Assembly (NCBI GenBank): GCA_947090765.1
Contig: OX352322.1
Span: 5,635,001 to 5,699,000, forward strand
Source: Pseudomonas sp. MM223
Lineage (GTDB): Bacteria; Pseudomonadota; Gammaproteobacteria; Pseudomonadales; Pseudomonadaceae
Reading direction: 5' to 3'
DNA length: 64,000 bases
The notes beneath the pieces were generated by a model, which did not search any database, was not told the origin of the DNA, and worked only from the letters and a program-made list of their open reading frames with translations. Within the stretch, counting starts at the first letter, position 1. Every line of letters begins with the position of its first letter. Of this stretch, positions 19,826-30,034 are shown one piece after another. Position numbers and translations under genes: made by a program.

Positions 19826-21220
19826 TTACAGATGCGACTCGGCGTACTCGGCCAGTACCGAGCGGGGCACGCCCTGCAGGGTGATGTGCACGCCATGGGG
19901 GAAGTCTTTGAAGCGCTCGGTCAGGTAGGTCAGGCCCGAGCTGGTCGCGGACAGGTAGGGGGTGTCGATCTGCGCCAGGTTGCCCAGGCAGACCACCTTG
20001 GAACCGGAACCGGCACGGGTGATGATGGTTTTCATCTGGTGCGGCGTCAGGTTCTGGCACTCGTCGATCAGGATCAGGCTTTGCTGGAAACTACGACCGC
20101 GTATGTAGTTCAGCGACTTGAACTGCAACGGCACGCGCTCGAGGATGTACTCCACACTGCCATGGGTACTTTCGTCATCCATGTGCAAGGCTTCGAGGTT
20201 GTCGGTAATGGCGCCCAGCCAAGGCTCCATTTTCTCGGCCTCGGTGCCCGGCAGGAAGCCGATCTCTTGGTCCAGCCCCTGCACGCTGCGGGTAGCGATG
20301 ATGCGCCGGTAGCGCTTGCTGACCATGGTCTGCTCGATGGCCGCGGCCAGGGCCAGGATGGTCTTGCCGGAACCGGCCGCACCGGTCAGGTTGACCAGGT
20401 GGATATCCGGGTCGAGCAACGCGAACAGCGCCAGGCTCTGGTGGATATCGCGTGGCTTCAGGCCCCAGGCTTCCTGATGCAGCAGCGGTTCCTGGTGCAG
20501 GTCGAGCAACAACAGTTCATCGTTGCGGATGCCCTTGATCCAGCCGACAAAGCCCTGCTCATCAATGATGAACTCGTTGATGTGCACGGCTGGCAGGTTG
20601 TCGATCATCTGCACCCGATGCCAGGTGCGGCCGCGTTCCTGGCGGGTATCAACCTTGCTGACACGGTCCCAGAACGAGCCGGTGACCGAATGGTAGCCCT
20701 TGGACAGCAAGGACACGTCATCCACCAGCTGGTCGGTGCTGTAGTCCTCGGCCGCAATGCCACAGGCGCGCGCCTTCAGGCGCATGTTGATGTCTTTGGT
20801 AACCAGCACCACGTCCAGGTCGGTGCGCCGGCTGCGTACGTCGAGCAGGGTGTTGATGATGATGTTGTCGTTGAGGTTTTCCGGCAGCAACTTGCTGGGT
20901 TCGTTGCGCGGGCTCATCAGGATCGACAGAAAGCCCTTGGGCCCGCTCTTGTTACGCTGGATCGGCACGCCCTGCTCGACATCGCTGGGCGAAGCGTCAC
21001 CCAGGGTCTGGTCGATCAGGCGGATGGCCTGGCGGCATTCAGCGGCGATGGTTTGTTTACCGGTCTTGAGCTTGTCGAGTTCCTCCAGCACCGTCATCGG
21101 AATGGCGACGTGGTGCTCCTCGAAGTTGAGCAATGCGTTGGGGTCGTGAATCAGGACGTTGGTATCGAGCACATACAGGATTGGCTTGCTGGAGGAAGGG
21201 TTGCGTCCTTGGTCATCCAT
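19826..21220 (-). CDS. PIN domain-PhoH family ATPase/ribonuclease (PhoH2-like)
   Basis: A 464-residue fusion. The N-terminal PIN RNase domain (about 10-155) shows LDTNVLIHDPNAL, with further acidic residues at TVLEELDKLK and VTKDINMRLKA. The C-terminal PhoH ATPase (about 245-460) shows Walker A GAAGSGKTILALAAA and Walker B SLILIDECQNLTPHQMK. The PIN-PhoH arrangement is known from PhoH2 proteins that couple RNA unwinding to cleavage. It has a 280-bp upstream gap with no other gene, so it is likely monocistronic. Confidence 0.93.
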   Translation of the reverse strand: MDDQGRNPSSSKPILYVLDTNVLIHDPNALLNFEEHHVAIPMTVLEELDKLKTGKQTIAAECRQAIRLIDQTLGDASPSDVEQGVPIQRNKSGPKGFLSILMSPRNEPSKLLPENLNDNIIINTLLDVRSRRTDLDVVLVTKDINMRLKARACGIAAEDYSTDQLVDDVSLLSKGYHSVTGSFWDRVSKVDTRQERGRTWHRVQMIDNLPAVHINEFIIDEQGFVGWIKGIRNDELLLLDLHQEPLLHQEAWGLKPRDIHQSLALFALLDPDIHLVNLTGAAGSGKTILALAAAIEQTMVSKRYRRIIATRSVQGLDQEIGFLPGTEAEKMEPWLGAITDNLEALHMDDESTHGSVEYILERVPLQFKSLNYIRGRSFQQSLILIDECQNLTPHQMKTIITRAGSGSKVVCLGNLAQIDTPYLSATSSGLTYLTERFKDFPHGVHITLQGVPRSVLAEYAESHL

Positions 21221-21501
21221 ACTCGGTCACCTTATGTCGAAGCCATACGGCACGGTCTGTTGCGCCGCAAAGTGACTACCGTTCTCCCCGTATCCGCGTT
21301 GTTACGGGCGGGAAGCGAACCTGGCTAGGTGGGCCTGGATGACGCCACCTGTGCTGCAGGAATCGGCTGTCTGGTTTCTTCATACCGCAAAAGCCATTAC
21401 CGAAAAAAGCATTTTTACGTCTTTTTGAAGTTTATTTTTCCGATTGACGAAGAGGCCTTGGCGGCGAGGCCAGAGGGGACTACGCTCAGAAGTCATACCC
21501 T

Positions 21502-22629
21502 CTACTCGCTATATGCATATTCCCGGCAATCCTCCCAACCGATCCCGCTTTGCGCGGTATTACGCAGCAGCCATTCCACCGCTGGCTGGGCCTTGGGCAC
21601 GCTGTCGTGGAACTGGATCACGCCTTTGCGCCACAACAGCATCAGCGTCAACACGCGTTGCGCCGACGCCTCTGCGCCCAGTGCACCATCGTCCTCGGCA
21701 TCGATATCCCACAACGATACCCGCAACTGCTGGCTGGCCATGAACGCCTCGCCATCGGCACGGCGCTGGCCATAAGGCGGGCGGAACAGCGGCACATACT
21801 GTTCCGGCAGGTCAGCCTGCACCCGCGCCTGGCTACGCCGCAGCGAGTCCTGCCAACCCGTCCACTGGGCATGGGAGCGGTATTCCCAGCCTTGAATGCC
21901 CACACATTGCCCACGGTAGAGCTGGCGCAAGGCATTTGCCGCCCCGGCGTCACGGCGTTGCTGCAAGCGGTTGCCCAGCACGAAGAACGTACCTTCAAGC
22001 TTCTGCCGGCGCAGGTAGTCGGCAAGCAGATCAGTGTTGCCGCCATCTGGCCCGGGGCCACCGACGAACGTCAGCAAGAACATCCGGTCGTTCAATTCGT
22101 CGCCATTGCGCTCACGCGCAGACAGCCGCTCCACCTCGCTGCTGGTCTGTGGCAGCAACGCAGCCTTGCGCAGTTGCTCGTCCAGGTAACGCACATGGAA
22201 CTGGCGGCTTGGCTCAATCCAGGCTGTATAGAACGTGCCGACATCGGCAGCGAACGTCGCGGCTTGCGTGCGCAAATCCGCCATCGACGTTACCGGGTAG
22301 CAGAATGACGCATCCTGCTCGCAACTGCGCTGCGCCTGTTCATACCCTTGCCACAGGCGCTGCCACATACGCGCACGCACCAGGCGTACCTTCTGCAGGT
22401 TGATCTGTCGCAACCCCAGCCGCGCCGCCAGCGCTGCGTCGTCCAGCAACTCGCTTTCATGCAGTACCTGCGCGAACGAAAGGATCTCGGCCCGCGAGGC
22501 CACATCGAACAACGCCGGGCTGTTCAACTGCTCGGGCCACAGGCTGCGGTCCAGGCTCACCTGGGGTAAAGGGGCGGCTTGCACGGCCAGGCTCAGCAGA
22601 GCGGCCAGCAAGGCAAAGGCAATGCGCAC
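21502..22629 (-). CDS. Polysaccharide deacetylase-like (NodB fold) exported protein with degenerate metal site
   Basis: A 375-residue protein from a GTG at 22629 (VRIAFALLAALLSLAVQA signal peptide, GGAG upstream). The C-terminal part has the NodB layout: LTFVGGPG at motif 1, LFRPPYGQR at motif 3, LWDIDAEDD at motif 4 and IQFHDS at motif 5. Motif 1 lacks the usual TFDDGP aspartates and no HxxxH is visible at motif 2 (GWEYRSHAQW), so the metal-dependent catalytic centre looks altered. It may be an inactive or divergent carbohydrate-binding relative. The N-terminal about 150 residues are family-specific and unrecognised. Confidence 0.75.
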   Translation of the reverse strand: MRIAFALLAALLSLAVQAAPLPQVSLDRSLWPEQLNSPALFDVASRAEILSFAQVLHESELLDDAALAARLGLRQINLQKVRLVRARMWQRLWQGYEQAQRSCEQDASFCYPVTSMADLRTQAATFAADVGTFYTAWIEPSRQFHVRYLDEQLRKAALLPQTSSEVERLSARERNGDELNDRMFLLTFVGGPGPDGGNTDLLADYLRRQKLEGTFFVLGNRLQQRRDAGAANALRQLYRGQCVGIQGWEYRSHAQWTGWQDSLRRSQARVQADLPEQYVPLFRPPYGQRRADGEAFMASQQLRVSLWDIDAEDDGALGAEASAQRVLTLMLLWRKGVIQFHDSVPKAQPAVEWLLRNTAQSGIGWEDCREYAYSE

Positions 22630-22766
22630 GGTGGATTGCTCCGCAACGGCAAAACGCGAACTATAGCGCCTGCACCCGCCATGGTCTGTGACTATCGTCG
22701 CCATAGTTTGGACTTGAACCGCCCAGCCCGTAGAATCCCCGGCCAACGATGCCAGGAGCCGACCCG

Positions 22767-23546
22767 ATGCTGACGGTGATTTCCCCCGCCAAGACCCTCG
22801 ATTACGACACCCCCCCGGTGACCGAGCGTTTCACCCTGCCCCAGTACCTGGACGACTCCCAGGCGCTGATCCAGCAGCTGCGCGAACTGTCGCCGGCGCA
22901 GATCAGCGAACTGATGCACCTGTCCGACAAGCTCGCCGGCCTGAACGCCGCCCGCTTCGGCAGCTGGACCCCGGACTTCACTCCCGCCAATGCCAAACAG
23001 GCACTGCTGGCCTTCAAGGGTGACGTGTACACCGGCCTCGACGCCGAGAGCCTGGGCGAGGACGACTTCAGCTACGCACAAGACCACCTGCGCATGCTTT
23101 CGGGCCTGTACGGCCTGCTGCGCCCGCTCGACCTGATGCAGCCCTACCGCCTGGAAATGGGCACCAAACTGGCCAACGCCCGCGGCAAGGACCTGTATGC
23201 CTTCTGGGGCACACGCATCAGCGAATGGCTGAACCAGGCCCTGGCCGAACAAGGCGATGACGTGCTGCTGAACCTGGCCAGTAACGAATACTTCAGTGCC
23301 GTGAAACGCAGCGCGCTGAAGGCCCGAGTGATCAATGTCGACTTCAAGGACCTGAAGAACGGCCAGTACAAGATCATCAGTTTTTACGCCAAGAAAGCCC
23401 GCGGCATGATGAGCCGCTTCGTCATCCAGCAGCGCATCAGAGACCCGGAGCAGCTCAAGCAGTTCGATGTGCAGGGGTACTACTACAGTGCCGAGCAGTC
23501 CAAGGCTGATCATCTGGTGTTTTTGCGGGATCATCCGGGCGAGTGA
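22767..23546 (+). CDS. yaaA: Peroxide stress protein YaaA (DUF328/UPF0246)
   Basis: A 259-residue member of the YaaA family, which in E. coli lowers free iron and protects DNA during peroxide stress. [13 protein letters not shown] and the C-terminal [15 protein letters not shown] with GYYY are family hallmarks. The ATG at 22767 follows CAGGAG. It is divergent from the NodB-like gene. Confidence 0.95.
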   Translation: MLTVISPAKTLDYDTPPVTERFTLPQYLDDSQALIQQLRELSPAQISELMHLSDKLAGLNAARFGSWTPDFTPANAKQALLAFKGDVYTGLDAESLGEDDFSYAQDHLRMLSGLYGLLRPLDLMQPYRLEMGTKLANARGKDLYAFWGTRISEWLNQALAEQGDDVLLNLASNEYFSAVKRSALKARVINVDFKDLKNGQYKIISFYAKKARGMMSRFVIQQRIRDPEQLKQFDVQGYYYSAEQSKADHLVFLRDHPGE

Positions 23547-23618
23547 TCCTGTAAAACGTCCTTTTGCCACTAATGGCGCCCCCACAGGTACTGCACTGAG
23601 CCACAAACCCGCGCAATA

Positions 23619-23652
23619 CCTGTGGGAGCGGCCATGCCCGCGAAGAGGCCGG
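23619..23652. repeat. REP unit after yaaA
   Basis: CCTGTGGGAGCGGCCATGCC followed by CGCGAAGAGGCC: single P. putida-type REP unit. Confidence 0.8.
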
Positions 23653-23944
23653 CAGCCGTGACATCCCCTTCCTGCTCTGCAACAGAGCTAGATTCAAATC
23701 GCCACCATGTCACGATTACGGCGCCAAAAAACCATCGCACCTACCTTTATCGCCAAACGCCATAAGACCGCTCATACCTTTTTTGACGTTTTTTGAAAAA
23801 TATTTTTCGATGCTGGCATAAAAATATCTCGTAACAGTTTCACCCTTGATACACGGGGGTGAAACACCCGAGTGCCATCAAATTGAAACTGCCCACAACT
23901 GAATAAATATTTAGAAAACTTTCATCCCGGCCAAACCCACTCAG

Positions 23945-23972
23945 GAACTTCTACTGCGGCAAATCGCTCATA
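23945..23972 (+). promoter_or_regulatory. AlgU (sigma-22/RpoE-like) promoter of the alginate operon
   Basis: GAACTT at 23945-23950, a 17-bp spacer, then TCATA at 23968-23972. This fits the AlgU consensus GAACTT-N16/17-TCtgA and mirrors the P. aeruginosa algD promoter. It is the only clear match upstream of algD. Confidence 0.75.
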
Positions 23973-24411
23973 GTGCCGTAACGAATTTCCTGCCCACGGG
24001 CTGTGAGAGATGACTTACAGATGACAAGGGGCAGGTATCTACGACCGCCTTGATAACTTCGACAGGTATGGCGGGAACCCCCGAAAACCCTGTCCACGCA
24101 GGAGAGACGCGCCCTTACAAATCGTCCTAGTGGTTGATTTCAAAGGATTTTTCCACTTGAAAAAACAAGCACAGCAGCGCGCCAAGTAGCGCATTGCAAT
24201 AAAGACGGCTGCATTTCAAGGCACGTTTTTTAATAGATGGCTTTTTACTGCCAACTTTGAGCGCATAACTTTCTGCGCTCCACATTTATTTGGCCTGCGC
24301 TCGGCGAAGTGTGCATTCGTCACGGATCCGTGCGCCCAAAAACTGTTGTTAATCAACCCAGCTCGGCTCTCTGTGGAGGCGCCGGCGTGATAAACACATG
24401 AGGTGATAGCG

Positions 24412-25728
24412 ATGCGTATCAGCATCTTTGGTTTGGGTTATGTAGGTGCAGTCTGTGCAGGCTGCCTGACGGCGCGTGGCCATGAAGTGATCGGTGTGGA
24501 CGTGTCCAGCACCAAGATCGACCTGATCAACCAGGGCAAGTCGCCCATCGTCGAACCTGGCCTGGAAGCACTGCTGCAACAGGGCATCGCCAATGGCCGC
24601 CTGCGCGGCACTACCGACTTCGCCGAAGCCATCCGCGCCAGCGACGTTTCGATGATCTGCGTGGGTACGCCCAGCAAGAAGAACGGCGACCTGGGCCTGG
24701 AGTACATCGAATCGGTGTGCCGTGAAATCGGTTACGTACTGCGTGACACCACCCGCCGCCACACCATCGTGGTGCGCAGCACCGTGCTGCCAGGCACCGT
24801 CAAGAACGTGGTCATCCCCATCCTCGAAGACTGCTCGGGCAAAAAGGCCGGTGTCGACTTCGGTGTTGCGGTCAACCCGGAATTCCTGCGTGAAAGCACT
24901 GCGATCAAGGACTACGACCAGCCACCAATGACCGTCATTGGCGAACTGGACACTGCCAGCGGCGACATCCTGCAAGCCCTGTACGAAGAACTCGACGCAC
25001 CGGTGATCCGCAAGCCGATCGAAGTGGCCGAGATGATCAAGTACACCTGCAACGTGTGGCACGCCACCAAGGTTACCTTCGCCAACGAAATCGGCAACAT
25101 CGCCAAGGCAGTAGGCGTTGATGGCCGTGAAGTGATGGACGTGGTATGCCAGGACACCGTGCTGAACCTGTCCCAGTACTACATGCGCCCCGGCTTCGCC
25201 TTCGGCGGTTCGTGCCTGCCCAAGGACGTGCGCGCCCTCACCTACCGTGCCGCCAGCCTCGACGTGCGTGCACCACTGCTCGACTCGCTGATGCGCAGCA
25301 ACGAATCGCAGGTGCAGAACGCCTTCGAGCTGATCGAAGCCCACGACAAGCGCAAGGTCGCCCTGCTGGGCCTGAGCTTCAAGGCCGGCACCGACGACCT
25401 GCGCGAAAGCCCGCTGGTAGAGCTGGCCGAGCGCCTGATCGGCAAGGGCTACCAGTTGGACATCTACGACGAGAACGTTCAGTACGCCCGTGTACACGGT
25501 GCCAACAAGGACTACATCGAGTCGAAGATCCCGCACGTGTCGTCGTTGCTCAACGCCGACTTCCAGCAGGTGATCGACAACGCCGACATCATCGTGCTCG
25601 GCAACCGTGACGAGCAGTTCCGTGCGCTGGCCCAACAAGCGCCAGCCGGCAAGCAGGTGATCGACCTGGTCGGGTTCATGAGCAAACCGACCTGCACCAC
25701 CAGCCGCACTGAAGGCATCTGCTGGTAA
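24412..25728 (+). CDS. algD: GDP-mannose 6-dehydrogenase
   Basis: A 438-residue NAD-dependent enzyme that oxidises GDP-mannose twice to GDP-mannuronic acid, the committed step of alginate synthesis. The N-terminal Rossmann motif is [11 protein letters not shown]. The catalytic Cys lies in [16 protein letters not shown] (about residue 268), and the C-terminal UDP/GDP-sugar dehydrogenase domain follows. The start [12 protein letters not shown] at 24412 has AGGTGATAG upstream; an in-frame ATG 9 nt earlier is less well placed. It is the first gene of the alginate operon, driven from the AlgU promoter. It is intact. Confidence 0.98.
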   Translation: MRISIFGLGYVGAVCAGCLTARGHEVIGVDVSSTKIDLINQGKSPIVEPGLEALLQQGIANGRLRGTTDFAEAIRASDVSMICVGTPSKKNGDLGLEYIESVCREIGYVLRDTTRRHTIVVRSTVLPGTVKNVVIPILEDCSGKKAGVDFGVAVNPEFLRESTAIKDYDQPPMTVIGELDTASGDILQALYEELDAPVIRKPIEVAEMIKYTCNVWHATKVTFANEIGNIAKAVGVDGREVMDVVCQDTVLNLSQYYMRPGFAFGGSCLPKDVRALTYRAASLDVRAPLLDSLMRSNESQVQNAFELIEAHDKRKVALLGLSFKAGTDDLRESPLVELAERLIGKGYQLDIYDENVQYARVHGANKDYIESKIPHVSSLLNADFQQVIDNADIIVLGNRDEQFRALAQQAPAGKQVIDLVGFMSKPTCTTSRTEGICW

Positions 25729-25803
25729 GTGCCTGGCCGGGCAGCGCAAGCCTTCCCCACTTGCGCTGCCCACCCTTTCCCGAATTCTCGACGGATGCTG
25801 AAC

Positions 25804-27284
25804 ATGCAAAGGCTCCAGACCGTGCTGTTGCAGTGCGCCGGGTGGCTGCTCTACATGAGCCTGCTCATGCTGATCGCCCTGGCCCTGCCAGCCGATATCT
25901 TCGACTCGCAATCGAAGCACTTCATCTTCCTGGTCGGCGCAGTCGGCATCTGGCGCTATTCCATGGGCGCCACCCACTTCATCCGCGGCATGATCTTCCT
26001 GTACATCGTCTACCCGTACCTGCGCCGCAAAGTGCAGAAGATGGGCGATGCCACCGCCCCGTCGCATGTGTACCTGATGGTGACCAGTTTCCGCATCGAA
26101 GCGCTGACCACCGCCCAGGTGTACAGCCGGTGATCCGCGAGGCGATCAACTGCGGCTTCCCCACCACCGTGGTCTGCTCACTGGTGGAAATGTCCGATGA
26201 ACTGCTGGTGAAGAGCCTGTGGGCCAAGTACAACCCGCCGGCCCATGTGAAGCTGGACATCGTACGCATTGCCGGTACCGGCAAACGCGATGGCCTGGCC
26301 TACGGTTTCCGCGCCATCTCGCGCATGCTGCCGGACGAAAACGCCGTGGTTGCAGTGATCGACGGTGACACCGTGCTGGCTGATGGCGTGGTTCGCAAGA
26401 CCGTGCCGTGGTTCAAGCTGTTCCCCAACGTGGGCGGCCTGACCACCAACGAGTTCTGCGAAGTGCGTGGCGGCTACATCATGAGCGAATGGCACAAGCT
26501 GCGCTTCGCCCAGCGCCACATCAACATGTGCTCGATGGCCCTGTCCAAGCGCGTGCTGACCATGACCGGGCGCATGTCGATGTTCCGCGCAAGCGTGGTG
26601 ACCAACCCCGAGTTCATCGCCGACGTTGAAAGCGACTCGCTGATGCACTGGCGCCTGGGCCGCTTCAAGTTCCTTACCGGTGACGACAAGTCCAGCTGGT
26701 TCAGCCTGATGCGCCTGGGCTACGACACGTTCTACGTGCCGGACGCTGCCATCAACACGGTCGAGCACCCGCCAGAAAAGAGCTTCTTCAAGGCCAGCCG
26801 CAAACTGATGTACCGCTGGTACGGCAACAACCTGCGGCAAAACTCCCGTGCGCTGGGCCTGGGCCTGGGCCGTCTGGGGCTGTTCACCAGCATCGTGCTG
26901 TTCGACCAGCGTGTGTCGATGTGGACCAGCCTGCTGGGGCTGACAGTGGCGGTGATTGCCAGCCTCAAGTTCGGCATGGCCTTCCTGCTGGTGTACCTGC
27001 TGTGGATCGGCATCACCCGCCTGATCCTCACCATCATGCTGCTGTGCTCCGGCCACAACGTGGGCCCCGCCTACCCGTTGATTCTTTATTACAACCAGAT
27101 CATCGGCGCGCTGATGAAGATCTACGTGTTCTTCCGCCTCGACAAGCAGTCGTGGACGCGTCAGCCCACTGCCCTCAAGCGTGACCTCGCCAGCTTTCAA
27201 CAATGGTTCAACACCTGGTCCTCGCGGACCATGACCTTCTCGGCTGCCAGCATCTTCGTTGCTGTGCTGTTCATGGTCGTGTGA
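25804..27284 (+). pseudogene. alg8: Alginate polymerase Alg8, frameshifted in this sequence
   Basis: Inner-membrane family 2 glycosyltransferase that polymerises mannuronate; about 493 residues if the frame is restored. The first part ([20 protein letters not shown] to ALTTAQVYS) stops at the TGA at 26131-26133. The remainder ([24 protein letters not shown], the DGDT motif, membrane helices to [17 protein letters not shown]) continues in another frame. Adding one base in 26121-26132, for example AGCTCG for AGCCG to give YSSVIRE, rejoins them. All active-site segments are otherwise intact, so this is a single lesion or a sequence error. The start at 25804 has GGA 10 nt upstream; an ATG at 25795 is also possible. 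Confidence 0.92.
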
Positions 27285-27321
27285 GCCCAACCCGGATCGG
27301 ATCTAACAGGAACAAACCACC

Positions 27322-28489
27322 ATGAATACCGCCGTGAACGTCAATGTTGTGCATGAGTCCGAAGCCCAGCGTCAACACGCCCGGGTGCGCATTCCCGCCA
27401 AGCTGCGTTTCCTGGACGCCCAGCGCCAAACCCACGAAGTGAAGGTCGACGACCTTTCCGCCGGTGGCCTGAGCTTCCACACCAAGCAGCAACTGTCGGT
27501 AGGCGATGTGCTGCGCGGGCGCCTGCAGTTCGTGGTCGATAACCTGGGCCTGTCGATCGACATCGAGTTCCAGGTGCGCTCGTACAACCCGAGCAGCGGC
27601 CGTACCGGTGCGCAGTTCCAGAACCTTGAACCACGCGATATCGCCACGCTGCGGCACATCATCACCAGCCACCTGTCGGGTGAGCCTGATCAGCATCGGC
27701 GATGTGCTCAGCACCTTGCAGCGCGACAACTTCACCAAGGCACGCAAGCAGAAGGACGGTGGCTCGGGCCTGAGCGCCTTCGGCCGGCTCAAGGCCGTCA
27801 CCGTCACCCTCGGCGTATTCGTGGTCGGCGTTGCCGCATTCGGCTTCGTCGCCAAATCGCTGTACGGCATGTACTTCGTCAGCCATGCCGAAGCCGGTGT
27901 GGTCGCGGTACCCACCACCACGGTCACCATGCCGCGCGACGGCACCGTAAGCAGCCTGGTCGAAAGTGGCGGGCAGATCACCAAGGGCGCTCCACTGGCC
28001 AGCTTTACCACCAGCATGCTGGACATGCTCAAGGGCAACCTGGACAACGCGCAGCTGGAGCCGGCGAAGATCGAGGAACTGTTCGGCAAGCAGCTGTCCG
28101 GCACCCTCACCAGCCCCTGTGATTGCGTGGTATCCCGCCAGTTGGTGGACGATGGCCAGTACGCAGCCAAAGGCCAGGCCATCTTCCAGCTGGTCCCGCG
28201 CACCACCACGCCGATGGTTGAGGCCCGCTTCAGCTACCGCCAGTTCGACGAGGTCAAGCCAGGCACCCAGGTCAACTTCCAGATTGCCGGCGAAGACGAA
28301 GTGCGCACCGGCCAGATCGTCAGCAGCGCCAGCCTCAACAGCGAAGACCTGGCCTCCGACATTCGCGTGCAGATCAAGCCTGACAGCGCCCTGCCCGCCG
28401 AACTGGCCGGCCGCCCGGCAGCGGTCAACAGCGACCGTGGCCCGTCGCTGAACTGGCTGATCGACAAAGCCGTGGCCCGTGGGCTGTAA
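27322..28489 (+). pseudogene. alg44: Alginate co-polymerase Alg44 (PilZ domain), frameshifted in this sequence
   Basis: About 388 residues if repaired. The cytoplasmic PilZ domain (residues about 12-115) has the c-di-GMP motifs QRQHARVR and DDLSAGG. A membrane helix (TVTLGVFVVGVAAFGFVA) and a periplasmic HlyD-like part follow. Alg44 activates Alg8 on binding c-di-GMP. Residues up to HLSGE are in one frame and LISIGDVLSTLQRDN onward in the next; one extra C in GAGCCTGA (27682-27689) explains the break, because GAG CTG ATC restores it. No other damage is seen. See the finding on the shared GAGC+C junctions. Confidence 0.93.
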
Positions 28490-28501
28490 GAGGACAAGCC
28501 G

Positions 28502-30034
28502 ATGACTAGCAGACACCTCGATACCTGTGGGAGCTGGCTTGCCGGCGATCGAGTGCGCAGCACTCGCCCAGCAGATATATCGCCTGCACTGGCCTCTCGC
28601 CGGCAAGCCAGCTCCCACAGGGTCCGCGTGAACCTTGGTCTTTGTGCCCTGGCTGCCGCCATCACTCTGGCCGGCTGTGCAGGCCTGCCCGACCAGCGCC
28701 TGGCCAACGAAGCCATGAAGCGTGGTGATACGGCATTGGCCGAGCGCAATTACAAGGCCCTGGCCGACCTGGGCTACAGCGAAGCGCAGGTGGGCCTGGC
28801 GGACATCAAGGTGGCCACCCGCGACCCATCGCAAATCAAGGAAGCCGAGGCCACCTACCGCGCCGCGGCCGCCACCTCGCCCCGTGCCCAGGCGCGCCTT
28901 GGCCGTCTGCTGGTGGCCAAACCCGACAGCACCCAGGCCGAACGCGAGGAAGCCGAAACCCTGCTCAAGCAGGCCGCGAAACAGGGCGAAAGCAACACCC
29001 TGATTCCGCTGGCAATGCTGTACCTCAGCTACCCGCAGAGCTTCCCCAAGGTCAACGCGCAGCAGCAGATTGACCAGTGGCGCGCCGCCGGCAACCACGA
29101 AGCGGGCCTGGCCCAAGTGCTGCTGTACCGCACCCAGGGCACCTACGACCAGCACCTGGGCGACGTGGAAAAAATCTGCAAGACCGCGCTGAACACCACC
29201 GATATTTGCTACGTCGAGCTGGCCACCGTGTACCAGAAGCGTGGCCAGGCCGACCAGCAAGCCGCCCTGCTCGGCCAGCTGAAGTCCGCCTACACCCGCG
29301 GCGCCGTACCGGCCACCCGGGTCGACAGCGTGGCACGGGTACTGGCCGACCGCAGCCTGGGCCAGACCGACGAGAAAACCGCCAAAGACCTGCTTGAGCA
29401 GGTGGCCCCGGCCAACCCGGCATCCTGGGTCAGCCTGGCGCAACTGCTGTACGACTTCCCCGAACTGGGCGACACCGACCAGTTGCTGGCCTACATCGAC
29501 AAGGGCCGTGAGGCCGAGCAGCCACGCGCCGAACTGTTGCTGGGCCGCCTGTACTACGAAGGCAAAACCCTGCCAGCCGACGCCAAAAAAGCCGAGCAGC
29601 ACCTGCAGGCCGCCGCCGACGCCGGTGAAATCAGCGCCCATTACTACCTGGGCCAGCTGTACCGTCGCGGCTACCTGGGCAATGTCGAGCCGCAAAAGGC
29701 CGTCGACAACCTGCTGGCCGCCGCCCGTGGCGGGCAGAACAGCGCCGACTACGCCTTGGCCCAACTATTCAGTGAAGGCCACGGTATCCGCCCGCAACCG
29801 GGCAACGCCTGGGTGTTCGCCCAGCTGTCGCAAGTCAACCCGACGCCGCAATCAGCAGAACTGCTGCAGCAGCTCGATCAGCAACTCACGCCCGACCAGC
29901 GTAGCCAGGCCCAGCAGCTGCTGGCGCAAGAGAAGCAGGCACGCGGCAGCATGGCGCAGGGGGCCAACAGCACCCTGGCCATCGAAGCCCTGCAAGACGA
30001 CGAAAAAGAAGTAGACGGTGAGGACTCGCTATGA
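28502..30034 (+). CDS. algK: Alginate outer-membrane lipoprotein AlgK, with REP insertion in the signal-peptide region
   Basis: TPR/Sel1-like repeat lipoprotein that helps place the AlgE pore and links it to the periplasmic export complex. The frame from the ATG at 28502 encodes 510 residues, with the lipobox LAGC placing the lipidated Cys at about 59, far later than usual. Codons 8 to 41 are a REP pair (28524-28622). Downstream, the Sel1-type repeats ([41 protein letters not shown]) are intact. An alternative start is a GTG at 28628, giving a short signal peptide without its positive n-region. The alg44 stop lies 13 bp upstream. Confidence 0.9.
   Translation: MTSRHLDTCGSWLAGDRVRSTRPADISPALASRRQASSHRVRVNLGLCALAAAITLAGCAGLPDQRLANEAMKRGDTALAERNYKALADLGYSEAQVGLADIKVATRDPSQIKEAEATYRAAAATSPRAQARLGRLLVAKPDSTQAEREEAETLLKQAAKQGESNTLIPLAMLYLSYPQSFPKVNAQQQIDQWRAAGNHEAGLAQVLLYRTQGTYDQHLGDVEKICKTALNTTDICYVELATVYQKRGQADQQAALLGQLKSAYTRGAVPATRVDSVARVLADRSLGQTDEKTAKDLLEQVAPANPASWVSLAQLLYDFPELGDTDQLLAYIDKGREAEQPRAELLLGRLYYEGKTLPADAKKAEQHLQAAADAGEISAHYYLGQLYRRGYLGNVEPQKAVDNLLAAARGGQNSADYALAQLFSEGHGIRPQPGNAWVFAQLSQVNPTPQSAELLQQLDQQLTPDQRSQAQQLLAQEKQARGSMAQGANSTLAIEALQDDEKEVDGEDSL
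28524..28622. repeat. REP pair inside algK
   Basis: CCTGTGGGAGCTGGCTTGCC facing GGCAAGCCAGCTCCCACAGG. The 99 nt are 33 codons, so the algK frame stays open through the insert. Confidence 0.88.

Larger units (their letters stand above)
23547..24411. other. Long intergenic region and algD leader
   Basis: 865 bp without a gene. It starts with a REP unit, then an AT-rich stretch (about 23775-23835) that contains the perfect 14-bp palindrome GAAAAATATTTTTC at 23795-23808, a plausible site for bent-DNA or H-NS-like (MvaT/TurA) binding. A hairpin GGGTG-AAA-CACCC lies near 23863. The AlgU-type promoter follows at 23945, giving a leader of roughly 430 nt before algD. P. aeruginosa algD also has a long leader and remote upstream control sites. 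Confidence 0.7.

Noticed and set aside
27682..27689. Programmed +1 frameshifting at GAG CCT GA in alg44, algG and ghrB
   Set aside because: No stop codon, slippery run or known stimulatory element is at the site; related proteins are made from one frame. An extra base is the simpler reading, although the shared context is reported as a finding.
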